Below, in pieces: positions 42,608 through 51,148 of a stretch of 64,000 bases of DNA. How positions within the stretch are numbered: position 1 is the stretch's first letter; the number at the start of each line of letters is the position of its first letter. The stretch comes from Pseudomonas sp. UBA1879 (GTDB taxonomy: Bacteria; Pseudomonadota; Gammaproteobacteria; Pseudomonadales; Pseudomonadaceae): assembly GCF_002338065.1 (NCBI RefSeq), contig NZ_DDHJ01000015.1, positions 446,273 to 510,272 on the forward strand, in the 5' to 3' direction. The position numbers and the translations under genes are program-made. The notes beneath the pieces were generated by a model, which did not search any database, was not told the DNA's origin, and was given only the letters and a program-made list of their open reading frames with translations.

Positions 42608-43354
42608 ATGAAAGAGCAGCTCGAAAAACGCATAGCCTTGGTGACGGGCGGTAGCAGTGGCATTGGATTTGCCATTGCTCGTCGACTCATTGAAGACGGT
42701 TTTTTTGTAGTGATCACAGGTAGACGACAGCAGGCTTTGGATGAGGCCGTGGCGTCACTGGGTGGCAACGCACTGGGACTTTCTGCGGACGTGAGCAGCG
42801 CTGAGAGTCTCAAGCAACCCTATTCAGAAATAGAACAGAGATTTGGTCGAATCGATGTGCTGGTGGCCAACGCAGGTGGCGGGGTGCATGCGCCCCTCGG
42901 TCAAATCACTGAGACGCAGATTGACCAGATGTTTTCCACGAACGTCAAGGGCGTAGTGCTGACCATTCAGGGGGCGCTGCCGCTGCTGAAACGCGGGTCG
43001 AGCGTAGTGATCATAGGTTCCTCAGCTTCTATAGATCCAGGGGCGACGATGAGCATCTATGGCGCAACAAAAGCGGCTGTTCGAAACATGGTTCGAAGCT
43101 GGATAGTCGAACTAAAAGGGTCGGGCATCCGTATGAATATACTGAGCCCTGGCCCGACCAATACTTCTTCACTTCGCGCAGCGTTTGGTGACCATGCGGA
43201 AGACGGACTTGCCTTTCTGCAAGCAAAAAGTCCACTCAATCGTATCGGTGAGGCTTCGGAAATTGCATCAGCGGTGGCGTTTCTGGCAGGGGATCAGGCT
43301 AGCTACATCAACGGCGTGGAGCTCTTTGCCGATGGCGGCGCATCTCAGATGTAG
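42608..43354 (+). CDS. Short-chain dehydrogenase/reductase, paralogue of the SDR at 61265
   Basis: A 248-residue SDR. It shows ALVTGGSSGIGFAIARRL, LVANAGGGVHAPLGQITETQ, VIIGSSASIDPGATMSIYGATKAAVRNMVRSW and ILSPGPTNTSSLR, ending GVELFADGGASQM. The protein at 61265 has the same architecture and nearly the same C-terminus (GVELFADGGASQV). Three operator palindromes lie directly upstream, so it is probably the most tightly controlled member of the proposed TetR regulon. Likely an NAD(P)-dependent ketone/alcohol oxidoreductase. Confidence 0.87.
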   Translation: MKEQLEKRIALVTGGSSGIGFAIARRLIEDGFFVVITGRRQQALDEAVASLGGNALGLSADVSSAESLKQPYSEIEQRFGRIDVLVANAGGGVHAPLGQITETQIDQMFSTNVKGVVLTIQGALPLLKRGSSVVIIGSSASIDPGATMSIYGATKAAVRNMVRSWIVELKGSGIRMNILSPGPTNTSSLRAAFGDHAEDGLAFLQAKSPLNRIGEASEIASAVAFLAGDQASYINGVELFADGGASQM

Positions 43355-43399
43355 ACGTGTCCATCTTAGAGAGAGGGCAACGGTTAGCATTTCCCTGAC

Positions 43400-43418
43400 T
43401 CAGTGATCCTGTCACTGA
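43400..43418. terminator. Hairpin after the SDR gene
   Basis: TCAGTGA pairs with TCACTGA around a 5-base loop, 46 bp after the SDR stop and before the convergent LysR gene. No T-tract. The rest of 43355-43576 shows nothing. Confidence 0.4.
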
Positions 43419-43576
43419 TGAATGAATCGCTCACCGCTGCGCAGTTGCACATTCGCCGAGGTGAAAGAATCAGGCCAGCCGATAGGCAGATGACTTCCCG
43501 TTGGGTCAGAGCAAATCGCTACTAAAGGCGCTGTCGCGCGGTGCCTCATCTGGGCTGCTGTATCAAGCCATTGAAG

Positions 43577-44476
43577 TCAGGCGATCGCGTCGCGTACCTG
43601 CCGCTGAATCCACTCACAAAATATGGTCACCCCATAGCTGTGTTCTTGGGTGGTGGAGGTAAGCAGATAGTAGCCCGCGGCGCGCTCCATAGGCTTGTTG
43701 AAGGGCGTGATCAACCGACCTGATTCCAGCTCTTGTTTCAAAAGGCGTGTTTGTCCCATCGCTATCCCTAGCCCCTCCGCCGCCGCCTGGTAAGCCAGCA
43801 GGGAACTGGGCAGAGAGGCTCGACTGTCCTTGTTGTTCAGGTGCATACCGTCGACAAAGGCGAGCCACTCTGGCCAGTCAGCGGTGCGGTAATGGGAGTC
43901 GAGTAGCTTGAAGTGACGCAGGTCTTCCGGAACGTTCAACGGGGCCTTTCCTTGAAGCAAGGCGGTACTGCACACGGGCTCGATGATGTCAGAAAACAAT
44001 TTGAGTGCTGAGGGGCCGGCTTGATCATCCCTGACAAATTCAATCGATATGTCCTGTTCATCCCGATCAAAGTTCGCAGGCTTTACGCCAGTGCTTAGCT
44101 GTACCTTGATAGTGGGATAGGCCGTTTCGAAGCCTGGCAAGTACCGCAGTAGCCATTTCGCGGCGAACGTGGTGTAGGCGCGGATTCGCAGCGTCTTGTC
44201 CTGCCGGTGTATTCGCTCCGTCGCTCGCACGATACCGGCAAAAGCCGGACCGATTTCCTGCTGATATTCCATGCCTAACTTGGTCAGGGAGACGCCTCTG
44301 GCCTCGCGCTGAAACAGGCGGACGCCCAGGTAATCTTCAATCAACAAAATCTGCCGGCTAACGGCCGATTGTGACACGTTCAGTTCCTCCGCGGCTTTGG
44401 TCAGGTTGCCCAAACGTGCAGCAGCTTCAAATACCTTGAGAGCGTTCAGAGGAGGAATGCGACGCATAGAAGCCAT
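43577..44476 (-). CDS. LysR-family transcriptional regulator (GcvA-like)
   Basis: A 299-residue regulator. The N-terminal winged helix reads IPPLNALKVFEAAARLGNLTKAAEELNVSQSAVSRQILLIEDYLGVRLFQR, a GcvA-type arrangement. A two-lobed effector domain follows. It may also start three codons later at MRRIPPL. It is divergent from the acyl-CoA dehydrogenase (98-bp gap) and is the natural activator of the 44.5-57 kb catabolic cassette. Confidence 0.9.
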   Translation of the reverse strand: MASMRRIPPLNALKVFEAAARLGNLTKAAEELNVSQSAVSRQILLIEDYLGVRLFQREARGVSLTKLGMEYQQEIGPAFAGIVRATERIHRQDKTLRIRAYTTFAAKWLLRYLPGFETAYPTIKVQLSTGVKPANFDRDEQDISIEFVRDDQAGPSALKLFSDIIEPVCSTALLQGKAPLNVPEDLRHFKLLDSHYRTADWPEWLAFVDGMHLNNKDSRASLPSSLLAYQAAAEGLGIAMGQTRLLKQELESGRLITPFNKPMERAAGYYLLTSTTQEHSYGVTIFCEWIQRQVRDAIA

Positions 44477-44567
44477 ACCAAAAACTCATGGATCTTCACG
44501 GTATCGGAATTTGTTCTCTCGAGCCAGCGGCCAGATGATGGTGGTCAGTTGAACCCATAAGAGCATT

Positions 44568-44579
44568 AATAAAAATGAA
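44568..44579 (+). promoter_or_regulatory. Hfq/Crc-type motif over the acyl-CoA dehydrogenase start
   Basis: AATAAAAATGAA overlaps the start codon and fits AANAANAA in its first eight bases. The identical 12-mer overlaps the start of the OprD porin gene (56065-56076) at the other end of the cassette. Confidence 0.5.
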
Positions 44580-45723
44580 TTTTGAGCTGACAGACGATCA
44601 ACGTGCCTTTCAGGATGCTATCCGCCGTTTTGCCACAGATAAATTGGCAGGCGGAGCGCTTGAACGTGCCCATTCCACTGATTACCCGGCTGACATCGTG
44701 CAGCTGCTCGTAGATCAAGGCCTTTTCGGCATTACGATCCCCGAGGCGGATGGAGGGATTGGTGGCCAGCTCATGGATGCGGTCATCGCGATTCAGGAGT
44801 TGGCGATGGTATGTCCAAAGTCAGCGGACTTGGTTCAAGCGGGCAACTTCGGCGCTATTCGCACCTTTGCAGAATACGCCAGCGACGATCTGAAGCAGCG
44901 TTATCTCCCTGACCTGCTTGCAGGTAAACGCTTGATGGCGCTGGGCATGAGCGAGCCTGAGGCCGGTTCTGCGGTGACAGAACTGAAGACCAGTGCGCGC
45001 GAAGACGGTGACCATTACGTCATCAAAGGCACGAAGGTGTTTTCGACTCACAGTCCTCATGCCGATCTGTTCCTTATCTACGTACGTTTCGGTCCAGGCC
45101 TGGACGGCATTGGCTCGGTCATTATCGAGCGCGGTACTCCGGGTTTTGACGTCGGCCAACCTTCTCCCTTCATGAGCGGGGAGGAATGGTCCCAGCTGTA
45201 CTTCGAAGACTGCCGCATTCCAAAAGAGAACGTGTTACTGGGTCCAGGTGGGTTCAAGAAGCAGATTTCCGGTTTCAACGTGGAGCGCATTGGCAACGCC
45301 TCTCGTGCAGTTGCGCTGGGGCGTCACGCATTCAATATCGCCCGCGAGCACTGCTTGAATCGCTCGCAGTTTGGACGGCTGTTGTGCGAGTTCCAAGGGT
45401 TGCAATGGAAGTTCGCTGAAATGGCCCTCAAGCTCGACAGTGCCCAGCTGTTGCTATATCGGGCGGCCGTGAACGCCGACAACGGGCTACCCACTGCCTA
45501 CGAAACTTCAATCGCCAAATTGAGCTGTAATCTCGCCGGTTTTGAAGTGGCGAACGAAGCCTTACAGGTCATGGGTGGATACGGCTACTCCAGCGAGTCG
45601 CTAGTGGAGTACTGCGTCAAGCGCACGCGCGGCTGGATGATTGCCGGTGGCTCCATCGAAATCCTCAAAAATCGTATCGCTGAAGATATCTTCGAGCGCC
45701 GCTTTGATCAGAGGGCCAAGTAA
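44575..45723 (+). CDS. Acyl-CoA dehydrogenase
   Basis: A 382-residue FAD enzyme. Family motifs are LFGITIPEADGGIGGQ, LMALGMSEPEAGSAVTELKT, GTKVFSTHSPHADLFL and the C-terminal LQVMGGYGYSSESLVEYCVKRTRGWMIAGGSIEILKNRIAEDI. It makes the first beta-oxidation step (acyl-CoA to enoyl-CoA) and passes electrons to ETF. No SD is evident, but an A-rich Crc-type motif covers the start. Its TAA overlaps the ATG of the CoA ligase (TAATG), so the two are coupled. Confidence 0.9.
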   Translation: MNFELTDDQRAFQDAIRRFATDKLAGGALERAHSTDYPADIVQLLVDQGLFGITIPEADGGIGGQLMDAVIAIQELAMVCPKSADLVQAGNFGAIRTFAEYASDDLKQRYLPDLLAGKRLMALGMSEPEAGSAVTELKTSAREDGDHYVIKGTKVFSTHSPHADLFLIYVRFGPGLDGIGSVIIERGTPGFDVGQPSPFMSGEEWSQLYFEDCRIPKENVLLGPGGFKKQISGFNVERIGNASRAVALGRHAFNIAREHCLNRSQFGRLLCEFQGLQWKFAEMALKLDSAQLLLYRAAVNADNGLPTAYETSIAKLSCNLAGFEVANEALQVMGGYGYSSESLVEYCVKRTRGWMIAGGSIEILKNRIAEDIFERRFDQRAK

Positions 45724-47804
45724 TGACATTGACAGGGCGAGCACTGGCGGATGCGTTGATCCGGCCACGCGTGGTGGCGTTGGTCGGGGTATCGGACGAC
45801 CTGTCAAAAACGGCTGCAAGGCCATTGGCATTTCTGCGCCGTTCGGGGTACGAAGGTACGATTTACTGTGTCAATCCGAGCCGCGAAACAATTCAAGGTG
45901 AAATCGCTTACAAATCTTTGAGCGACCTACCCGAGAAACCTGAGCACGTATTCATTCTTACCAATAGCGACCTGGCGGTTAACGCTGTGGAGGAGTGCGG
46001 CTTTCTGGGTATAAAACTGGTGACTATTCTGGCCGGCGGTTTCTCTGAATCAGGGGAGGCTGGGGTTGAGCGCGAAGAGCAACTCAAGGCGCTTGGGGTC
46101 CTCCATGGCGTGCGTATCCTGGGCCCCTCGAGCATCGGCGTAGTGAACGTCAAATCCCACCTCACGCTGACTGCAAATGCTGCTTTCGCAGAACCGGGTC
46201 TCAAAGCGGGTGGCATTTTCTGCGCGTCGCACAGCGGCAGCTTGATTGGGGCAATGATTTCCAGGGGGGCCACGCGTTCTTTGGACTTCCATAGCCTGGT
46301 GTCTGTGGGTGGTGAGGCCGACCTCTCAATTGGGGAAATCTGCTCTTCAACCCTGGACGATCCGACCATCACGGGTTATCTGCTGTTTCTGGAGTCGATG
46401 CGCCATGCCGACCGACTTCGTGAATTTGCAATCGCCGCTGCTGCCCGTGGCAAGCCTGTCGCCGCTTATAAACTTGGACGCTCTGAAGTAGCTGCTGAGC
46501 TGGCGGTATCCCACACCGGTGCGCTGGCGGGTGAAGACGTGATTGCCGATACCTTTCTGCGTGATTGCGGAATTGCACGCGTAGAGACGTTTGAAGGTCT
46601 TTTGGAAATTGCGCCGCTCTTGACGCGCATGCCGAGCGTAGAACGCACCCGTCCTCTAGCCGTGGGTGTCATCACCACTACGGGTGGTGGGGCCGCGATG
46701 GCAGTCGATCAGCTCGGTATACGAGACATCAATGCCATTTCACCGAGTGCTGAGACGTTACGTCGATTACGAGAGCGCAACATCGCGGTCAGTGCTGGAT
46801 CAATCATCGATCTGACCCTTGCCGGCACTCGTTACTCGGTGATGAGGGACGCGCTCGATGTCCTGATGGATGCCCCCGAGTTTGACCTGATCCTCGCTGT
46901 GGTGGGTTCTTCTGCTCGGACGCAGCCTGAGCTGGCCGTGAAGCCAATCATCGATGCCCGCCATGGCAATAAGCCTCTGGCTTGCTTTGTCGTTCCAGAG
47001 GCCCCCGAGGCCATCATGCTGCTCGGTGAAGCAGGGGTCCCTTCCTTCCGTACTCCCGAGAGCTGTGCAGATGCGATCGCCGCCCTGGGCAGGCGCCGTA
47101 CTCCATCTTCCCTGGGAGCAGCGCTGCGCAATCCAGTTGGAAAAGCGCGAACGCTCAACGAGCTAGAAGCGTATGGGCTGCTCTCCAAACTCGGTATCGA
47201 CAGCGCACCCTCAATTGCGCTCGATATCGATGCGCCGATACCAGAACTGCCTTTCGAGTTTCCCGTTGTCGTGAAGGTTCTGCATGACCAGATTGCCCAC
47301 AAAACCGAAGTAGGTGGTGTGGTGTTGAACGTGCGCAATGAAGCCGAGCTGCACCGGGCAATCAACACGATCGGTAAATCGGTTACGGAGTGTCTGCCCG
47401 ACATCGAACTGAGCAAAGTTCTGGTGCAGGCTCAGACCCGTGGGGTGGGTGAAGTCCTCATCGGACTGCGCCGGGATCCGGAAGTGGGCTATCTGGTCAT
47501 GCTCGCTGCTGGTGGAGTGATGACGGAGATCTACCGGGATCGTTCGATGAGGCTCGCGCCCGTAACGATTGAGTCTGCCCGCGAGATGATCGCCGAGGTC
47601 AAAGGGCTCAAAGCCCTGGCGGGCTTCCGAGGCAAACCCAAGGGGGATCTTGAGGCTGTGGCCCAAGCGCTGGTGAGCCTTTCAAGACTGGCTTCGCTAA
47701 GCAATGCCGTCGTTGATGAGGCCGAGGTCAACCCCTTGATCGTGATGCCCGAAGGTGAAGGCGTCCTCGCCGTTGACGGGCTCATCACAGTATTCACGCA
47801 GTGA
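45723..47804 (+). CDS. Acetate--CoA ligase family protein (NDP-forming acyl-CoA synthetase)
   Basis: A 693-residue fusion of CoA-binding, succinyl-CoA-ligase-like and ATP-grasp domains. The N-terminus VALVGVSDDLSKTAARPLAFLRRSGYEG binds CoA. The conserved histidine loop is VSHTGALAGED. The C-terminal ATP-grasp part shows FPVVVKVLHDQIAHKTEVGGVVLNV and LVMLAAGGVMTEIYRD. It activates a carboxylate to its CoA ester with release of ADP and phosphate. It takes the place of the CoA-transferase seen in other dicarboxylate pathways. Confidence 0.88.
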   Translation: MTLTGRALADALIRPRVVALVGVSDDLSKTAARPLAFLRRSGYEGTIYCVNPSRETIQGEIAYKSLSDLPEKPEHVFILTNSDLAVNAVEECGFLGIKLVTILAGGFSESGEAGVEREEQLKALGVLHGVRILGPSSIGVVNVKSHLTLTANAAFAEPGLKAGGIFCASHSGSLIGAMISRGATRSLDFHSLVSVGGEADLSIGEICSSTLDDPTITGYLLFLESMRHADRLREFAIAAAARGKPVAAYKLGRSEVAAELAVSHTGALAGEDVIADTFLRDCGIARVETFEGLLEIAPLLTRMPSVERTRPLAVGVITTTGGGAAMAVDQLGIRDINAISPSAETLRRLRERNIAVSAGSIIDLTLAGTRYSVMRDALDVLMDAPEFDLILAVVGSSARTQPELAVKPIIDARHGNKPLACFVVPEAPEAIMLLGEAGVPSFRTPESCADAIAALGRRRTPSSLGAALRNPVGKARTLNELEAYGLLSKLGIDSAPSIALDIDAPIPELPFEFPVVVKVLHDQIAHKTEVGGVVLNVRNEAELHRAINTIGKSVTECLPDIELSKVLVQAQTRGVGEVLIGLRRDPEVGYLVMLAAGGVMTEIYRDRSMRLAPVTIESAREMIAEVKGLKALAGFRGKPKGDLEAVAQALVSLSRLASLSNAVVDEAEVNPLIVMPEGEGVLAVDGLITVFTQ

Positions 47805-47809
47805 TCGTT

Positions 47810-47832
47810 GGCGAGGTCACTGAGACCTCGCC
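47810..47832 (+). terminator. Intercistronic hairpin after the CoA ligase
   Basis: GGCGAGGTC pairs perfectly with GACCTCGCC around the loop ACTGA, 6 bp after the ligase stop. No T-tract follows, so it more likely sets mRNA stability or relative expression than full termination. Confidence 0.55.
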
Positions 47833-47869
47833 TGTCAGTTCTAAATGCTCAATAACAAGAGAGACAGGC

Positions 47870-48241
47870 ATGGACATCCAACAGCTTGTAGAGCGCGTCA
47901 ACAGTGACGCATGGCTCGTCCACCGTGGCCGCTATCTAAGCACACGGTTTCTTGTCGCGTCCGGTACCGACCAGTACGTGATTGAAATCCATAAAGGTCG
48001 TATCGACTCGATCGAGCAGGGCCCATTCGTTATGGCGCGCTGGACCTTTGCGATGAAGGCTGAACCGCAGGTTTGGGAGAAGTTTTGCGTCTCCCACCCA
48101 GCTCCGCGTTTTCATGACCTCATGGCATTGATCCGTTTCAAGACACTTATCCTGGAAGGTGATCAACACCCCTTCATGGCCAATCTTTTGTATTTCAAAG
48201 ATGTGTTTGCCTGTCTGCGGCCGTTGGAGACTTCGCTATGA
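47870..48241 (+). CDS. SCP2-like small protein
   Basis: A 123-residue protein. The stretch VMARWTFAMKAEPQVWEKF, PAPRFHDLMALIRFKTLILEGDQHPFMANLLYFKDVF resembles sterol-carrier-protein-2-like domains, where a hydrophobic pocket binds acyl-CoA or lipids. No enzyme motif is visible. It is coupled to the alpha/beta hydrolase by an ATGA overlap, suggesting it presents the hydrolase with its substrate. AATAACAA (47851-47858), another AANAANAA match, lies just before the GAGACAGG ribosome region. Confidence 0.65.
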   Translation: MDIQQLVERVNSDAWLVHRGRYLSTRFLVASGTDQYVIEIHKGRIDSIEQGPFVMARWTFAMKAEPQVWEKFCVSHPAPRFHDLMALIRFKTLILEGDQHPFMANLLYFKDVFACLRPLETSL

Positions 48242-49116
48242 ATTCTAGTAACCAAGCCTATTTCGAACCGGTCACTGGCCGCTATCTGCACCTCGAGTTC
48301 AAAGGTCTGTCACACCGGATCTATGTTGAAGAAGCTGGCGAGGGTATCCCACTTCTGTGTCTTCACACCGCCGGTGCGGACAGTCGCCAATACCGTGCGT
48401 TGCTCAATGATCCAGAGTTGCTTGCGAAGTACCGCGTTATCGCGTTCGACCTGCCTCGCCATGGCAAAAGCTCCCCAGCGGCGGGCTGGCACAAGTCTGA
48501 GTACAAGCTGACGTCACGAGATTACGTGGACATCGTGTGCGCGGTCACTGACGGCTTGGCACTTGAGAAGCCCATCGTCATGGGATGCTCGATTGGTGGT
48601 CGCATTGTTCTGAATCTGGCGCTCGAATGCCCCGAGCGTTTCAGCGCGTTGATCGGTCTGCAGTCCGGCGCGCACGTACATCCGTATTACGACCTGCAAT
48701 GGCTGCATCGTCCTGACGTTCAGGGCGGTGAAACGTGTGCGGGAATCGTGTCGGGGCTGATCGGGCCGGGCGCTCCGGAAGCCGATCGCTGGGAAACATT
48801 GTGGCATTACATGCAAGGGGGGCCGGGCGTATTCAAAGGAGACCTGCACTTCTACAAAATCGATGGGGATCTGCGCGACAAAGTCAGTCAAATCGATACG
48901 CGCCGTTGCCCGCTGTATCTCCTCACTGGGGAGTACGACTATTCCTGCACACCAGAGGACAGCATCGAGCTCGAACGCTTGATCCCCGGTTCAAAGTTGA
49001 CATTGATGGAAGGTATCGGCCACTTCCCGATGAGCGAAGATCCCGAGCGTTTCCTTGGCTACCTGCGGCCGGTACTTGAGCAGATACAAGCCTCTCAGGT
49101 GGCCCGCAATGGCTGA
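48238..49116 (+). CDS. Alpha/beta hydrolase (lactonase/esterase type)
   Basis: A 292-residue alpha/beta hydrolase. The oxyanion-hole stretch is LLCLHTAGADSRQYR, and the nucleophile elbow is VMGCSIGGR (GCSIGG, Ser). The C-terminal catalytic Asp region is LTGEYDYSCTPED, and the His is in EGIGHFPMSEDP. Its shape fits 3-oxoadipate enol-lactonase-like and caprolactone-hydrolase-like enzymes. With an aldehyde dehydrogenase and PcaF-type thiolase nearby, opening a C6 lactone or ester is a reasonable role (inference). Confidence 0.85.
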   Translation: MNSSNQAYFEPVTGRYLHLEFKGLSHRIYVEEAGEGIPLLCLHTAGADSRQYRALLNDPELLAKYRVIAFDLPRHGKSSPAAGWHKSEYKLTSRDYVDIVCAVTDGLALEKPIVMGCSIGGRIVLNLALECPERFSALIGLQSGAHVHPYYDLQWLHRPDVQGGETCAGIVSGLIGPGAPEADRWETLWHYMQGGPGVFKGDLHFYKIDGDLRDKVSQIDTRRCPLYLLTGEYDYSCTPEDSIELERLIPGSKLTLMEGIGHFPMSEDPERFLGYLRPVLEQIQASQVARNG

Positions 49117-51145
49117 TCGTCGAGTTCAAATCAGCGTATTCGATGACGTGGCGGTCTTGACGATTTTCAATCCTCCAGTCAACGCTGGCTCCGTTGCCGT
49201 TCGGCGTCAACTGCTTGAAGCAGTCCAGACGTACTCGAACCGTCCGGACATTATCGCGCTGGTGTTGATCGGGGCAGGGAACACATTCATCGCAGGCTCG
49301 GATCTGAAGGAGTTTGGACAGCCGCTTGAAGATCCCCAGTTACCCGAACTGATAGCAGCCATTGAACAGTCCAGCAAACCGGTCATCGCGGCACTCCATG
49401 GCGCTGCGTTGGGAGGTGGGTTTGAGCTGGCGCTGGGATGTGATGCACGCATTGCCGCACCAGAGTGCATGGTGGGTTTACCGGAAGTGACCCTCGGGAT
49501 GATTCCAGGCGCTGGTGGGACACAGCGTTTGCCTCGCCTGATCGGAATCCCTAAAGCCATCGAACTCATCTGCGCGGGCACCCGTGTGCCCGCGGCTCAA
49601 GCGTTTGTTCTTGGCGCAATTGATGCGCTTACTTCCGACGATCTGTTGATGGATGCGATAGCGTACGCGCGGCATGCTCGTAAGCGCCGTGTCGCGGAGA
49701 TGAAGGTTGCAGATTCAGATCCCGATTCCGTAGATGCTGCAAAACGTGTTGCCCTTTCTAAAGGTCGAAACAGGCCAGCGGTCGCAGACGCTATTGAAGC
49801 CGTTTTGAACGCTCAACGTTTGCCTTTTGCTGAAGCGCTGCATCTTGAGCGTGCGGTATTTCAGCGGTTGCGTGAAAGCCGCGAAGCGGCAGCCCTTCGG
49901 TATCAGTTTTTTGCCGAACGGTCCGCAGGTAAGTTGCAGGCCTTGGAGGGCGTTGAAGCACGAACGGTTGAGACCGTTGGCGTGATCGGTGCCGGCACCA
50001 TGGGGAGCGCTATCGCTGCCGCGTTTCTTGATGCAGGTATGCGTGTAACCCTCGTAGAGCAGACCGCTGCCAAGCTATCGGCGGGCTATGCGCTGCTTTC
50101 TGATCTGTACGAGCGCCAAGTCAAGAGTGGACGTCTCGATCCGGCTGCGCGCGATGCGCGTCTGGCGAGCGTCAAAGCGACTCTGCATTACGAAGATCTC
50201 GCCTCCTGTCAATTGATCGTCGAGGCTGTGTTCGAGGAGCTTCAGGTCAAGCTCGACATTCTGCACAAGCTGGCGTCCGTCGCGGGGCCTCAGACGATCA
50301 TCGCCACTAACACCTCGTATCTGGACGTTGATGTCATCGCGGCAGCTCACACTTATCCGGAAAACGTGTGCGGTTTGCATTTTTTCAGTCCAGCCAACGT
50401 GATGAAGCTGCTGGAAATCGTCGACGCTGAACGTACTTCGCCGACCACACTCGCCACGGCTTTGGCGGTCGCCAAGCGCTTGAAGAAAGTGCCGATTGTC
50501 GCGAGAAATGCCTTTGGCTTTATAGGCAACCGCATCTATTCGGCTTACCGACGCCAGGCTGAATTTTTGATGGAGGAGGGCGCGTCGCCGTACGACATTG
50601 ATTCGGCGATGGAAGCGTTTGGATTTGCCATGGGGCCTTTTGCCGTGGCAGATCTTTCGGGGCTTGATATCGCGTGGCGGATGCGTAAAGCGCAAGCGGC
50701 ACAGCGTAACCCTGAAGCGCGATATGTCGCGATTCCTGATGTGCTGTGCGAGCGAGGCCACCTGGGTCGTAAGACAGGCGCAGGATACTACCGGTACGCC
50801 GAAGGCAAGCGCGAGCCCGATCCTCTTGTCCTCGATCTGATTACTGAGTACCGAGCGGATAACCGAGTCGTCCCTAAACAATTTACGACGGAACACATCC
50901 AACGGCGGCTTCTGTTAGCGATCGTCAATGAAGCTGCATTGGTGATGGCTGAGGGGGTAGCCACCAGTGAAGTCGATATCGATCTTGCCTTCGTCAATGG
51001 TTACGGCTTTGCGCGCTGGCAAGGCGGCCCAGTGTTCTGGGCCAAGGGGCAGGATCCTGCTCAGTTGCGTGAAGAGTGGGCCGCACTCGGCGTTGTGAGT
51101 GGCCCTGGTGTCCCCTTGGGCGACCTTTCAGTATTGGGAATCTGA
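49109..51145 (+). CDS. Bifunctional enoyl-CoA hydratase/3-hydroxyacyl-CoA dehydrogenase (FadB/FadJ-like)
   Basis: A 678-residue fusion. The N-terminal crotonase domain (about 1-190) has AGSDLKEFG, ALHGAALGGGFELALGCDARIA and GLPEVTLGMIPGAGGTQRLPRL with the two catalytic acids. The NAD domain begins near residue 289 with GVIGAGTMGSAIAAAFLDAGM, and the C-terminal dimer lobes follow (VARNAFGFIGNRI, GRKTGAGYYRY). It hydrates the enoyl-CoA and oxidises the hydroxyacyl-CoA. The order hydratase-first matches peroxisomal/FadJ-type enzymes. It overlaps the hydrolase gene by 8 bp. Confidence 0.92.
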   Translation: MADRRVQISVFDDVAVLTIFNPPVNAGSVAVRRQLLEAVQTYSNRPDIIALVLIGAGNTFIAGSDLKEFGQPLEDPQLPELIAAIEQSSKPVIAALHGAALGGGFELALGCDARIAAPECMVGLPEVTLGMIPGAGGTQRLPRLIGIPKAIELICAGTRVPAAQAFVLGAIDALTSDDLLMDAIAYARHARKRRVAEMKVADSDPDSVDAAKRVALSKGRNRPAVADAIEAVLNAQRLPFAEALHLERAVFQRLRESREAAALRYQFFAERSAGKLQALEGVEARTVETVGVIGAGTMGSAIAAAFLDAGMRVTLVEQTAAKLSAGYALLSDLYERQVKSGRLDPAARDARLASVKATLHYEDLASCQLIVEAVFEELQVKLDILHKLASVAGPQTIIATNTSYLDVDVIAAAHTYPENVCGLHFFSPANVMKLLEIVDAERTSPTTLATALAVAKRLKKVPIVARNAFGFIGNRIYSAYRRQAEFLMEEGASPYDIDSAMEAFGFAMGPFAVADLSGLDIAWRMRKAQAAQRNPEARYVAIPDVLCERGHLGRKTGAGYYRYAEGKREPDPLVLDLITEYRADNRVVPKQFTTEHIQRRLLLAIVNEAALVMAEGVATSEVDIDLAFVNGYGFARWQGGPVFWAKGQDPAQLREEWAALGVVSGPGVPLGDLSVLGI

Positions 51146-51148
51146 CGT